Numbered from the stretch's first letter, positions 1 to 7,687 are shown. The stretch is DNA of 64,000 nt from Actinomadura pelletieri DSM 43383 (GCF_003634705.1 NZ_RBWU01000006.1:62001-126000); one strand, 5' to 3'. Made by a program: numbers and translations. The notes: generated by a model not told the origin, from the sequence alone.

Positions 1-1
1 C

Positions 2-229
2 TTACCCCTTTCCCGCGATCGAAGCCGTCCTGCGCGAACTGGTCCGCGGCCCGCCGTGTGCCCTCTGCGGGTGCCGCGCGAGGCCTGCCCACCGCAGAAG
101 GTCCGTGGCGTGGGCGGGCGCGGTTTCAGGCCCGGTGCTCTCGGTAGAGGGTGTGGATGTGGGGCTGGTGGCGGGCGTGGTGAATGCGTCCTCTGGGCCG
201 GTGTCGTCATGGTCAGAGAGCGTGGGCAT
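2..229 (-). CDS. Small hypothetical protein downstream of the MFS exporter
   Basis: A 75-codon frame begins inside the last codons of the neighbouring MFS gene, overlapping its 3' end by 17 bp, and stops at the window edge. A GGAGG sequence lies 3-4 nt before its ATG, which would permit translational coupling to the exporter. The protein is Thr/Pro/Ser-rich in its first half and basic in its second, with no domain, signal peptide or membrane segment that I recognise. It may be a chance frame in GC-rich DNA; the only positive evidence is the ribosome-binding site and the overlap. Confidence 0.25.
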   Translation of the reverse strand: MPTLSDHDDTGPEDAFTTPATSPTSTPSTESTGPETAPAHATDLLRWAGLARHPQRAHGGPRTSSRRTASIAGKG

Positions 230-1694
230 GGGCCTCCTTCGATTTGCGAGGGATGGCGAGAATCGGGAGGAGGGAGATGAACAGAATCGCGGCGACCCAC
301 CAGAACGTCTCGGTGAAGGCGTTTGTCAGCGCGGGCATGTCGGACGCGTGCCGTCCGGCGGTTTCGCCGAGGTTGCCGGACGCACCGGGGACCTCGTCGC
401 GGATGGCGATCTGCAGGATGACCGCCATGACCGCGGTCCCGAACGAGCTACCCACGCGAACCAAGATGTTCGCGCCGGTCGTCGCCGCGGGCACCGCTGT
501 CCGTGGCAGGCCCTGGTAGGCCATCGACAGGAGGCAGGGAGCGATCAGGCCGTGGCCCAGCCCGACACCGAACATCGCGACCATGATCACCGCGCGGCCG
601 GTGCCGGGACCGATGGTGGTGAGGACCAGTACGCCGACGAGTACGCAGAGGACGCCGCCGACGGCGAACCAGCGTCCGCCGTACCTGTCGCTCAACCGTC
701 CCGACACCGACATGGTGATCATCGCGCCGGCGCCCATCGGGGCCAGTAACCAACCCGCGTCCAAAGCGGACTGTCCACGGACGATGCCGGCGAACAGCGG
801 AACGAGAATCATCACGCCGAACATCGCGCCGCTGTAGAGGAAGAGCCCTCCGGTGGCGGTGGTGAACGCCCGTGTGCCCAGCCGACGCAGGTCGATGAGC
901 GCGCCGTCCCCCATGCGCAACGCGTGCGCGACGAACGCGGCCACCAGGACGGCTCCGGCGCTGACGCTGGCGAGGAAGCGCGTGCCGGTGAGGCTCGTCC
1001 CGTTTCCGGCCTCCGACAGCCCGTACACCAGGATCGCCAGACCCGGGCACAGGAGCAGCATGCCGACCGTGTCCAGCCGGGCGTCGCCGCTGCGCTCGAT
1101 GTCGCGTGGCAACACCCACAGCGCTGCGACCACCGCCAACGCGCAAATTGGGAGATTGACGAAGAACATCCAGCGCCAGTCCAGGCCTTCGAGGATGACG
1201 CCGCCGAGAATCGGGCCGAGCAGCGGCGCGAACATGGCCGGGACGGAGACGATGCTCATCACGTGGCCCATCCGTTCTGGCCCGGCTTCCCGGGCGAGCA
1301 TCATCTGCCCGACAGGCAACAACATTCCGCCGCCGACGCCCTGGAGGACGCGGAACGCGATCAGCGAGGGGAGAGTCCAGGCGAGACCACATAACAGCGA
1401 CCCGCCGACGAACGCACCGATCGAGACGAGCCACATGGTGCGGGCACCGAACCGTCGCACCGACCAGCCGGACAGAGGGACCGCCATGGACAGGGCGAGG
1501 GTGTAGCCGGTCACCACCCAGTGAACGGTCGACAGGGGCGCGCCGAAGTCCCTGCCCAGGGACGCGATCGCGACGTTGACGATCGTGGCGTCGAGAACCG
1601 TCATGATCGCGCCGAGCACCACGACGATCGCGAGGTTGCGCAGTTGCGGGTCGATGCCCTCCGCGCTGACATGCGACGCCTTCCGGAAGGTCAT
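213..1694 (-). CDS. MFS drug exporter, EmrB/QacA (DHA2) type
   Basis: A 493-residue integral membrane protein of the 14-helix DHA2 branch of the major facilitator superfamily, expected to pump small hydrophobic compounds out by proton antiport. The first helix carries the usual D-x-T-I-V-N-V-A motif (VLDATIVNVA), helix 2 contains W-V-x-x-G-Y-x-L, and loop 2-3 reads S-V-R-R-F-G-A-R, a form of motif A. The open frame extends upstream to about 2030, but the ATG at 1694 has GGAGGT 8 nt before it and gives the normal family length, so it is chosen. The gene is divergent from a TetR regulator, and the space between them is full of operator-like repeats, so the exporter is probably repressed by that protein and induced by its substrate. 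The substrate cannot be read from sequence. Confidence 0.93.
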   Translation of the reverse strand: MTFRKASHVSAEGIDPQLRNLAIVVVLGAIMTVLDATIVNVAIASLGRDFGAPLSTVHWVVTGYTLALSMAVPLSGWSVRRFGARTMWLVSIGAFVGGSLLCGLAWTLPSLIAFRVLQGVGGGMLLPVGQMMLAREAGPERMGHVMSIVSVPAMFAPLLGPILGGVILEGLDWRWMFFVNLPICALAVVAALWVLPRDIERSGDARLDTVGMLLLCPGLAILVYGLSEAGNGTSLTGTRFLASVSAGAVLVAAFVAHALRMGDGALIDLRRLGTRAFTTATGGLFLYSGAMFGVMILVPLFAGIVRGQSALDAGWLLAPMGAGAMITMSVSGRLSDRYGGRWFAVGGVLCVLVGVLVLTTIGPGTGRAVIMVAMFGVGLGHGLIAPCLLSMAYQGLPRTAVPAATTGANILVRVGSSFGTAVMAVILQIAIRDEVPGASGNLGETAGRHASDMPALTNAFTETFWWVAAILFISLLPILAIPRKSKEAHAHAL

Positions 1695-1710
1695 CCGGCC
1701 ACCTCCGTTC

Positions 1711-1777
1711 CCGTACGCCGTATCGCCACCACCGTACACCGTATCAGCAGATCCGTACACCGTATCGATACGGTGTA
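1711..1777. promoter_or_regulatory. Phased TetR operator array between the exporter and its regulator
   Basis: Three direct copies of the 14-mer CCGTACRCCGTATC start at 1711, 1732 and 1753, exactly 21 bp (two helical turns) apart. The last copy forms the left half of a perfect 22-bp palindrome at 1756-1777, whose halves are TACACCGTATC and GATACGGTGTA. The array lies between the divergent starts of the exporter (1694) and the TetR gene (1795), so bound repressor would cover both promoters. Repeats and palindrome are read directly; binding by the adjacent TetR protein is inferred. Confidence 0.8.
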
Positions 1778-1794
1778 TCGCGTAAGATCGAGAT

Positions 1795-2487
1795 GTGGCA
1801 GGTTCGGCAAGGTCAGGCGATGTTTGGACGCGTCCTCGCGGCGGACGCCGCCCGAAGTTGACGCGTGCGGCGATCGTCGAGGCCGCAATCAAGATCGCCG
1901 ACGCCGAGGGCCTGAACGCGGTGTCGATTCGCCGTATCGCGAACGAGTTGGGCGTCCGTGCGATGAGCCTGTACACCCACATCGATGCCAAAGAGGACAT
2001 CTTCGACCTCATGTACGACGAGGTCGCCAAGGAGGTGCTGGTCGAGGGAGAGTTGCCCGACGACTGGCGTGAGGCGATCCTTCAGATCGTCCACAAGGAG
2101 CGCGAGGTCGGCCTCAGGCACCCCTGGATGCTCGAACTCGCCCACCGTTCCCCTCGCGTGGGACCCAACGGGCTACGTCATGTCGAGCAGTCCCTGGCCG
2201 CGGCCGCACTGCTCACCACCGATCCCGAGGCGATGCTGGCCATCGTCACCACCATCGACCACTACATGCTGGGCTACACGGTGCGGGAGCAACACGTCCA
2301 CGAGAACGGTCAGGAACGCGTCCACAGCAGCCTCCTGGAGCGGGAGTACGTCCGCTCGCTTCTGGAGAGTGGCGAGTTCCCTCACCTCAAGCCGCTCTTC
2401 GAGCAGGGCCTCTACGGTCGGGAGAACTTCACCCAGGGCCTGAACTGGCTACTGGACGGCATCGAACGCGACTACGCAGAGAAGTAG
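1795..2487 (+). CDS. TetR family transcriptional regulator
   Basis: A 230-residue repressor. Residues about 20-66 form the TetR helix-turn-helix (LTRAAIVEAAIKIADAEG, then SIRRIANELGV and MSLYTHIDAKEDI). The rest is a ligand-binding domain resembling the tetracycline-repressor type C-terminal domain. The GTG start at 1795 has no Shine-Dalgarno sequence, but a TAAGAT box at 1783-1788 would place transcription initiation at or next to the GTG, so the message is probably leaderless. The gene is divergent from an MFS exporter and separated from it by a phased operator array, the standard arrangement for an autoregulated efflux repressor. The inducer is unknown. Confidence 0.93.
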   Translation: MAGSARSGDVWTRPRGGRRPKLTRAAIVEAAIKIADAEGLNAVSIRRIANELGVRAMSLYTHIDAKEDIFDLMYDEVAKEVLVEGELPDDWREAILQIVHKEREVGLRHPWMLELAHRSPRVGPNGLRHVEQSLAAAALLTTDPEAMLAIVTTIDHYMLGYTVREQHVHENGQERVHSSLLEREYVRSLLESGEFPHLKPLFEQGLYGRENFTQGLNWLLDGIERDYAEK

Positions 2488-2555
2488 CCCTTACCCATCG
2501 TGACGTCGTAGCGTAGGCGCCAGTGTACGTACCGCAATCATGAGACGGGGTTCAG

Positions 2556-4073
2556 GTGCGGGCAGCGAAGTTCATCAGTGTCGCCGTGGTCTCGACACTC
2601 GCCGTGGCCACCGGATGCAACAACAACGACGATGGTGGCACCCAACGGTCAGTGCCGTCCGCGAACGCTCCGGCCGGCCTCGAAGCGTTCTACCAGCAGA
2701 AACCTTCCTGGAAGGACTGCCGGGACGGGTTCCAGTGCGCGACCGTCCAGGTACCCCTCGACTACACGGAACCCGCCGGTGCGAAGGTCGGCATCTCCGT
2801 CATCCGACTCCCCGCGCAGAACAAATCCGTCCGGATCGGTTCACTCCTCACCAATCCCGGCGGGCCCGGCGGTTCCGGCGTCAACTTCGTCCGTCAGGCG
2901 GCCCGCGCGTTCGGAAACGACCTGCGCGACCGCTTCGACATCGTCGGCTTCGACCCTCGAGGCGTCGCGGGCAGCGCCCCCGTCCGCTGCAACACGGGCC
3001 CACAACTCGACGACTTCTTCGCCACCGACGCGTCCCCGGACGACAAGAAGGAAACCGACGCGCTCGCCACCGAAGGCCAGGAGTTCGCCCAGAACTGCAA
3101 ATCAGAGGCATCCGCCGCACTTCCGCACGTCGGGACCGTCAACGCCGCCCGTGACATGGACGTCCTACGCGCCGCCCTCGGCGACCCGAAGCTGACCTAC
3201 TACGGCGCCTCCTACGGCACCTACCTGGGCGCCTTTTACGCCGAGCAGTTCCCCCGGAACATCCGTGCCTTCGTCCTGGACGGCGCCGTCGACCCCACAC
3301 TCTCCTCGACCGACGTCCTGATCGAACAGGCCAAGGGCTTCGAAACCGCACTCCGCGCCTTCGCCGACGACTGCGTCCGAGCAGGCTCCTGCCGCTTCGG
3401 CAACTCCGTCGACGCGGTCCTCGCCACCATCTCGGCCTTCCTCGCCAAGACGGACAAGACACCCCTCACGAACAGCCGAGACTCGCGAAAGGTCACCGAG
3501 TCCCTGGCCGTCATGGGCCTGGCCAGGGCCCTCTACGTGAAGGAGTACTGGCCCGTCCTCCGTCAGGCCCTCACCCAGGCCATACAGAAGTCCGACGGCA
3601 CGATGCTCCTGACCCTCGCGGACGAGATGGTCGAACGCAAACCAGACGGCTCCTACAGCAACCAGACCGACGCAAACATGGCCGTCAACTGCGTCGACAA
3701 GCCCAACCCCCCGGACGCCGCCACCTACGCCAAGGCGGCCGCCGAAGCCGAGAAGGCCGCTCCCCGCTTCGGCCCCTTCGTCGTCTGGGGCGGCATCCCC
3801 TGCGTCTACTGGCCCACCCAGACGAAGGACCAACCAAAGCCCATCACCGCCAAGGGAGCCGCCCCCATCCTCGTCATCGGCACCCTCCGCGACCCGGCCA
3901 CACCGTACAAGTGGTCCCAGAGCCTCGCAGACCAACTCTCCAGCGGCGTCCTCCTCACCTTCGACGGCGACGGCCACACCGCCTACCTCCAGGGTGACCA
4001 CTGCATCACCCAGGCGACCGACAACTACCTCATCTCCACCGACCCACCGAAGGACGGCACCACCTGCCGCTAG
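2556..4073 (+). CDS. Secreted lipoprotein peptidase, S33 tripeptidyl-aminopeptidase type
   Basis: A 505-residue alpha/beta hydrolase of the actinobacterial SlpD/SlpE-like family, which removes N-terminal tripeptides outside the cell. The N terminus has a short hydrophobic signal ending in a lipobox (VATG then Cys21), so the mature enzyme should be lipid-anchored. Family landmarks are visible: NPGGPGGSG near residue 100 (oxyanion region), GFDPRG near 131, nucleophile Ser219 in G-A-S-Y-G, Asp446 in TLRDPATP and His474 in GDGHTAYL. The last 100 residues are the TAP-like C-terminal domain. Start is the GTG at 2556. It stands alone between the TetR gene and a tRNA gene, so context adds nothing about its substrate. 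Confidence 0.92.
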   Translation: MRAAKFISVAVVSTLAVATGCNNNDDGGTQRSVPSANAPAGLEAFYQQKPSWKDCRDGFQCATVQVPLDYTEPAGAKVGISVIRLPAQNKSVRIGSLLTNPGGPGGSGVNFVRQAARAFGNDLRDRFDIVGFDPRGVAGSAPVRCNTGPQLDDFFATDASPDDKKETDALATEGQEFAQNCKSEASAALPHVGTVNAARDMDVLRAALGDPKLTYYGASYGTYLGAFYAEQFPRNIRAFVLDGAVDPTLSSTDVLIEQAKGFETALRAFADDCVRAGSCRFGNSVDAVLATISAFLAKTDKTPLTNSRDSRKVTESLAVMGLARALYVKEYWPVLRQALTQAIQKSDGTMLLTLADEMVERKPDGSYSNQTDANMAVNCVDKPNPPDAATYAKAAAEAEKAAPRFGPFVVWGGIPCVYWPTQTKDQPKPITAKGAAPILVIGTLRDPATPYKWSQSLADQLSSGVLLTFDGDGHTAYLQGDHCITQATDNYLISTDPPKDGTTCR

Positions 4074-4138
4074 ATAACCAGTGCACACTCACCCCCACGG
4101 ACCCGGTAGACTGCATCGCGCCGTGCCCCACACGGCAC

Positions 4139-4214
4139 GCCGCCTTAGCTCAGTCGGCAGAGCGATTCACTCGTAATGAATAGGTCGTCGGTTCGATTCC
4201 GACAGGCGGCTCCA
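4139..4214 (+). tRNA. tRNA-Thr (anticodon CGT), CCA encoded
   Basis: The acceptor stem GCCGCCT pairs with AGGCGGC (4204-4210). D arm, five-base-pair anticodon stem (ATTCA/TGAAT), seven-base loop CTCGTAA and T arm (GTCGG, TTCGATT, CCGAC) all fold. The anticodon in the loop is CGT, which reads ACG, so the tRNA carries threonine. The CCA end is encoded at 4212-4214. The 3' end of this gene together with the following terminator is repeated near 6270, marking it as the integration site of a mobile element. Confidence 0.95.
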
Positions 4215-4248
4215 GCGCAAAGCCCCCTTCCGATCTTGGAAGGGGGCT
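4204..4248 (+). repeat. Left copy of a tRNA-end/terminator direct repeat (putative att site)
   Basis: The last 13 bases of the tRNA region (AGGCGGCTCCAGC, 4204-4216) and the following hairpin (4222-4248) recur at 6270-6314. The tRNA part matches at 12 of 13 positions and the 27-bp hairpin part is identical. Direct repeats of a tRNA 3' end are the usual footprint of tyrosine-integrase elements, and a degraded integrase begins 19 bp downstream. The exact crossover point cannot be fixed by eye. Confidence 0.72.
4221..4248 (+). terminator. Rho-independent-type terminator after tRNA-Thr
   Basis: A perfect 11-bp stem (AGCCCCCTTCC with GGAAGGGGGCT) closes a six-base loop, GATCTT, and is followed by a short T-rich tract (TCTTGCT). 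It sits 7 bp after the encoded CCA, as expected for the tRNA transcript. An identical hairpin core occurs at 6288-6314. Confidence 0.8.
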
Positions 4249-4266
4249 TCTTGCTAACAGCGGCGT

Positions 4267-5139
4267 CTAGGCCGCCTCGCTCATGACCCGTGCGAACATG
4301 TCCGCGGCAGCCACCTCGGCCGACCGGATCACATGCGCATAGACCCGGAGCGTGATCGCCGGATCGGCATGCCCGAGTCGAGCGGCCACCACATGGACGG
4401 GGACACCGGCCAGGAGCAGCGTGGTCGCGTGGATATGCCGCAGGTCGTGTACCCGAGCGTGGGGGAGCGGCTCAGCCGGACGCGGCCCCTCCTTCGGCCG
4501 GTTGTAGGCCCGGATGGTCTTGGTCATGAGCCAGCCGACCGAGTCCGGGAGAATCGGGTCACCCCATCCAGTCGCGAACACGTAGCCGTCTTCCGGACCA
4601 CGCCACTTCTCCCCGACGAGGAACTTGTCAGCCGCCTGACTCTTGCTGTGCTCGCGGAGGCCATCGATGACGCTTGTGGACCGGCTGATCGTGATCTATT
4701 TTGCGTCGACGTCGATGTTCGACCACCGCAGATTCAGCAACTCCCCACGCCGCGCACCCGTGTAGGCGGCTAGGTGGTAGAAGGCGAATAGCCGATGCCA
4801 ACGGACGGCTGCCAGGAACGTGTGAAGCTGCGTGGCCATCCGCACCGAGCCCGGTTCGTTCAGCGCCGCTTCTGGCCTGGCCCGCTCGACCTGGTTGGAC
4901 GGTATGAGTTCGTCGACCAGGACGGCGTCACCGAACGACTTGCGGAGAATTGCGTGCGTCCGTGTGACGGTCGAGATGCCGAGCGGTTTGCCGTCCTCGC
5001 CACCGCCCTTCAAGAGGTCGCGGTAGAGCCTCGTGGTTCGGGCCGGGCGTACGGCCTGGAGTCGAAGCTCGCCGATGTGCGGCTTGATGTAGAGCCGGAT
5101 CATGGTGCGGTAGCTGGCGAGCGTACGCGGTCGAATCTC
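4267..5139 (-). pseudogene. Tyrosine-recombinase integrase, amber-interrupted and 5'-truncated
   Basis: One reading frame from 5139 down to 4267 encodes most of a phage/AICE-type tyrosine integrase, but an in-frame TAG at 4696-4698 splits it. Upstream of the stop are a SAM-like core-binding domain (TLASYRTMIRLYIKPHIGEL) and the first catalytic box with its Arg (YTGARRGELLNLRW). Downstream are the HxxR box (HDLRHIHATTLLLAG) and the box with the conserved His and the nucleophilic Tyr (LGHADPAITLRVYAHV). The two halves are in the same frame, so a single nonsense change is the only break inside. The N-terminal arm-binding part is missing: a TGA at 5140-5142 marks the point where the sequence passes into an unrelated FtsK-type fragment. 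Its C terminus ends beside the tRNA-Thr att copy, the normal position for such an enzyme. Confidence 0.9.
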
Positions 5140-5141
5140 TC

Positions 5142-5393
5142 AGAGCGGCGCGGTCGTTCGTGCTCTCTTGGTGGACGTTGCCGGAAGCCTTTCGGTGGAT
5201 TCCCGTCGTCGTGTTGGTCGATGAGGTCGCCGAGTTGTTCCTGATGGCGGACAAGTCGGAGAAGGATGAGGTGGCCAGGACGGCTACGGCCCTGCTGCGG
5301 TTGGCGCAACTGGGGCGGGCGTTCGCGGTCTACCTCGTCGTCTGCGGGCAACGCATCGGCTCTGACCTGGGGCCCGGCGTCACCGCGCTTTCT
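5142..5393 (+). pseudogene. Truncated FtsK/SpoIIIE-type DNA translocase fragment
   Basis: About 80 codons in one frame match the middle of the FtsK/SpoIIIE motor domain found in actinobacterial conjugative translocases of the TraB/TraSA kind. A Walker B segment (PVVVLVDEVAELF) is followed by a helix rich in charged residues and the segment LLRLAQLGRAFAVYLVVCGQ. The N-terminal part with Walker A is absent, and after VTAL near 5393 the frame no longer resembles the family. It abuts the remnant integrase in opposite orientation, so this is a deletion scar rather than an intact transfer gene. It supports the idea that the inserted DNA was an AICE-like conjugative element. Confidence 0.75.
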
Positions 5394-5546
5394 CTACGTC
5401 TTCAAGGGCGCCCGCTCCGCGGCCGCCGGGGGGGCCGGGCGGGGACGACGGGCGTGCGGCCTCTCCGGGCCGGTCCCGCCGTCCCCGCCCGCCCCTACAG
5501 GCAGCGAACCCGACCCAAGAGAACACGAAAGCCCGCACCGCTCTGA

Positions 5547-5693
5547 GATGCTGGCGAGGTGCACGGCACCACCAAGATCAGTCTTGATCGTTTCAGCGAC
5601 ACACCGGGGTCTCACGCACGACCGGAGGTTCGCTGCAAATTCGCGCCCCGTTCGGCCGCCTATGCGGCAGCCAGCCAGCAGCTTTACCCTGGG
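5547..5693 (+). other. Putative CRISPR leader region
   Basis: This 147-bp stretch without a convincing gene precedes the first intact CRISPR repeat. It is less GC-rich than its surroundings in places (for example around 5570-5600) and contains a small inverted repeat, CAAGA-TCAG-TCTTG. The opposite end of the array has a decayed repeat, which places the leader on this side. No promoter could be identified confidently. Confidence 0.4.
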
Positions 5694-6249
5694 GTCCTCA
5701 TCGCCCCTACGAGGGGTCGCAACACCAAGCCGGTCACGATCGTGCTGCATGAGATCCAGTCCTCATCGCCCCTACGAGGGGTCGCAACCGGTTGCCTTCT
5801 CGCGCTCGCCGGAGGCCGCGGGCGTCCTCATCGCCCCTACGAGGGGTCGCAACTCCCAGTCCCGCAGCGGGTCCACGCCCAGTGCGTCGTCCTCATCGCC
5901 CCTACGAGGGGTCGCAACGTCCACGACGTGTCGCGCGGCTTGGCGCCGCGCGGGTCCTCATCGCCCCTACGAGGAGTCGCAACCCGTGCAGCCCCCGCAG
6001 GGCGCCGGCGGCCAGACCGGTCCTCATCGCCCCTACGAGGGGTCGCAACTCCAACGGCCCGGCCGGGTGCTCAACGATAGCCAGCGTCCTCATCGCCCCT
6101 ACGAGGGGTCGCAACGAGAGGGTGTCCATGCTGATCGACAAGCCGAGCGGCGTCCTCATCGCCCCTACGAGGGGTCGCAACCCGGGGTCAGAGAGTCCGC
6201 AGCACATCTTGGCCATCTGGTCCTCATCGCCCCTACGAGGGTTTACGGA
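5694..6249 (+). CRISPR. CRISPR array, nine 30-bp repeats, no adjacent cas genes
   Basis: Repeats start at 5694, 5759, 5824, 5889, 5954, 6020, 6086, 6152 and 6220, with eight unique spacers of 35, 35, 35, 35, 36, 36, 36 and 38 bp. The 30-bp unit begins GTCCTCATCG, contains the small hairpin CCCCT-ACG-AGGGG and ends GTCGCAAC, which would leave an 8-nt 5' tag on crRNAs. Repeats 1-4 and 6-8 are identical. Repeat 5 has one G-to-A change in the right arm of the hairpin, and repeat 9 is degenerate after its first 22 bases, as expected for the trailer end. No cas gene lies anywhere in the window, so processing and interference would need proteins encoded elsewhere. The repeat end and spacer lengths recall type I/III systems, but the subtype cannot be assigned. 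Confidence 0.96.
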
Positions 6250-6269
6250 ACCAGGTCAGGAGCCATCAA

Positions 6270-6314
6270 AGGTGGCTCCAGCTAAAGGCCCCCTTCCGAT
6301 CTTGGAAGGGGGCT
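6270..6314 (+). repeat. Right copy of the tRNA-end/terminator repeat (putative att site)
   Basis: Positions 6270-6282 repeat the end of tRNA-Thr (AGGTGGCTCCAGC, one mismatch). Positions 6288-6314 repeat the terminator hairpin exactly (stem GCCCCCTTCC with GGAAGGGGGC). With the left copy at 4204-4248 it brackets about 2.07 kb containing the integrase remnant, translocase fragment and CRISPR array. The hairpin may still terminate transcription leaving the CRISPR array. Confidence 0.72.
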
Positions 6315-6315
6315 G

Positions 6316-6814
6316 TTCGCTAAGCCGCTGTGCCTGGCCACGGTCAAGGCCGCCGCTCGTGCCGAGCGCACCGTCTGCACCGCTTGGCCGCAGGGAAGAC
6401 CGCATGGCCCCCTCGCAGCGGTCTACGACGCGCTGCCTGCACCGCGCCGTCCGCATGATGTGATTACCGTTCCCGGTCGAGGGGACGACGCCGCCTCCAG
6501 GCGCCGGACGCCCCGACCAGGGCCAAAGACGATGCGTTGACGGCGCGTCGCTGTTGTTGCTTCAGGGTGGAGGGAGCCGGCCGGGCTAGGGCAACAGCGA
6601 CTAGGGCCCGTGATCCTATGGACGGCGGGGAAGGTGTGGGGCACGGACACGGTCAGCCCGCGAGCTTAGTCCTCGGTCTGGAGGCCTTGGGCGGTGAGGC
6701 CCGGGTGCTGGTCGCTTACATGTTCGAGCTCGTCGAGGGCGTCTGCAAGGTGGTCGAGTCGGGGAGAGAGTGTCCGGGGCCAGGTAGAGGAACGTGGCAA
6801 TGTGGTGATTCGAG
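6316..6814. other. Gene-poor stretch right of the element
   Basis: About 500 bp between the right att-like repeat and the next candidate gene. Open frames exist on both strands but show no recognisable domain, no good ribosome-binding site and atypical composition. I see no RNA gene or clear promoter here. Confidence 0.5.
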
Positions 6815-7603
6815 GTGAGTGTAAACGGCGGTTGCTGGGCGGGGATTGATGGGTCGATAAGGTTGACTGCGGTCGGGTTCGTCGGGATCCTCAAGATCGT
6901 GAGCGGTGGGGTGTGGCTTAGTCAAGACCACCAACTGGTGCCGGGCGCCCAGATCTTCCGTAGTGGGCATCGTTTCTTTCTTGAGGCTTACTCTGCTAGT
7001 TTCTGCAGACTGCTGCTTCGCAGCATCGAGGGTGATGATGGGCTCGGTAACCACCATACGACCACCATCGACCTGCTGTTCCACCGGACCGAGGCCATCA
7101 AGATCGAAACTGATCTGAACGGGCTGACTGTCCGGTGTGCTGGTCCCGGAGAAGCTGAGAAGATCAAGCGGGGTTTGCATGGCCCCTATCGTGACTTGGG
7201 AAGCCGGGTTTTCCTGCTGGATAGTCGAGGCGGCACCGGTTACGTTGTCAGCGGGGCGGTTGGTTGGCGGGAGGGTGTTCTCGGCCCCACCCGGCGTAGC
7301 TTTTTCAACGAGGTCAACACGCCCAGAGACTATGAGCCAAGATGGCCGGTCCAGCCATTGTTCGGCATCGAGCACGGTCTGAAAAAAGCCTCAGTCCAGG
7401 ACCTCGTTCAAGCCGTCGTGCAACCGGGGCAGGTACGCCGGGAGCAGTACCGCATGGTCCATGTCCTGATGGCCCGAGTCGACGAGCATGAAGTTTCGGC
7501 GGTTGGTGTTTTCCTAACCGAGGAAGACGCTGACGACGCCCGCGAACAGCTATCTCCGACGGTGAGTGCCTGCTGGGTCGAACCTCTGCCCATAGCCCTC
7601 TGA
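6815..7603 (+). CDS. Hypothetical protein; C terminus resembles small DUF7336-like proteins
   Basis: A 262-codon frame with a GTG start and no clear Shine-Dalgarno sequence. The last 50 residues look like a real compact domain: VHVLMARVDEHEVSAVGVF followed by a T-E-E-D-A-D-D-A-R-E helix, a beta-strand plus stress-type helix pattern seen in small DUF7336-like proteins. An internal ATG at 7453 with GGGAG upstream could start that part as a separate 49-residue protein. The N-terminal two thirds (for example RVFLLDSRGGTGYVVSGAVG) is plausible protein. However, the opposite strand is also open from 7375 to 6716 with protein-like sequence, so the coding strand of that part is uncertain. No function can be proposed. 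Confidence 0.5.
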   Translation: MSVNGGCWAGIDGSIRLTAVGFVGILKIVSGGVWLSQDHQLVPGAQIFRSGHRFFLEAYSASFCRLLLRSIEGDDGLGNHHTTTIDLLFHRTEAIKIETDLNGLTVRCAGPGEAEKIKRGLHGPYRDLGSRVFLLDSRGGTGYVVSGAVGWREGVLGPTRRSFFNEVNTPRDYEPRWPVQPLFGIEHGLKKASVQDLVQAVVQPGQVRREQYRMVHVLMARVDEHEVSAVGVFLTEEDADDAREQLSPTVSACWVEPLPIAL

Positions 7604-7687
7604 CCGCTCGGTTGCTGGGTCCCGTCAGCGTGCTGGTCGCCTGTAGCCCTGCATGCTTGCTTAGCGAGTTGATGGGAGGGAGGTTGG

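Noticed and set aside
5559..6463. Proteins with repeated SSPLRGVAT / HRPYEGSQ / LIAPTRGRN motifs in three frames
   Set aside because: These are translations of the CRISPR repeats and spacers, not genes.
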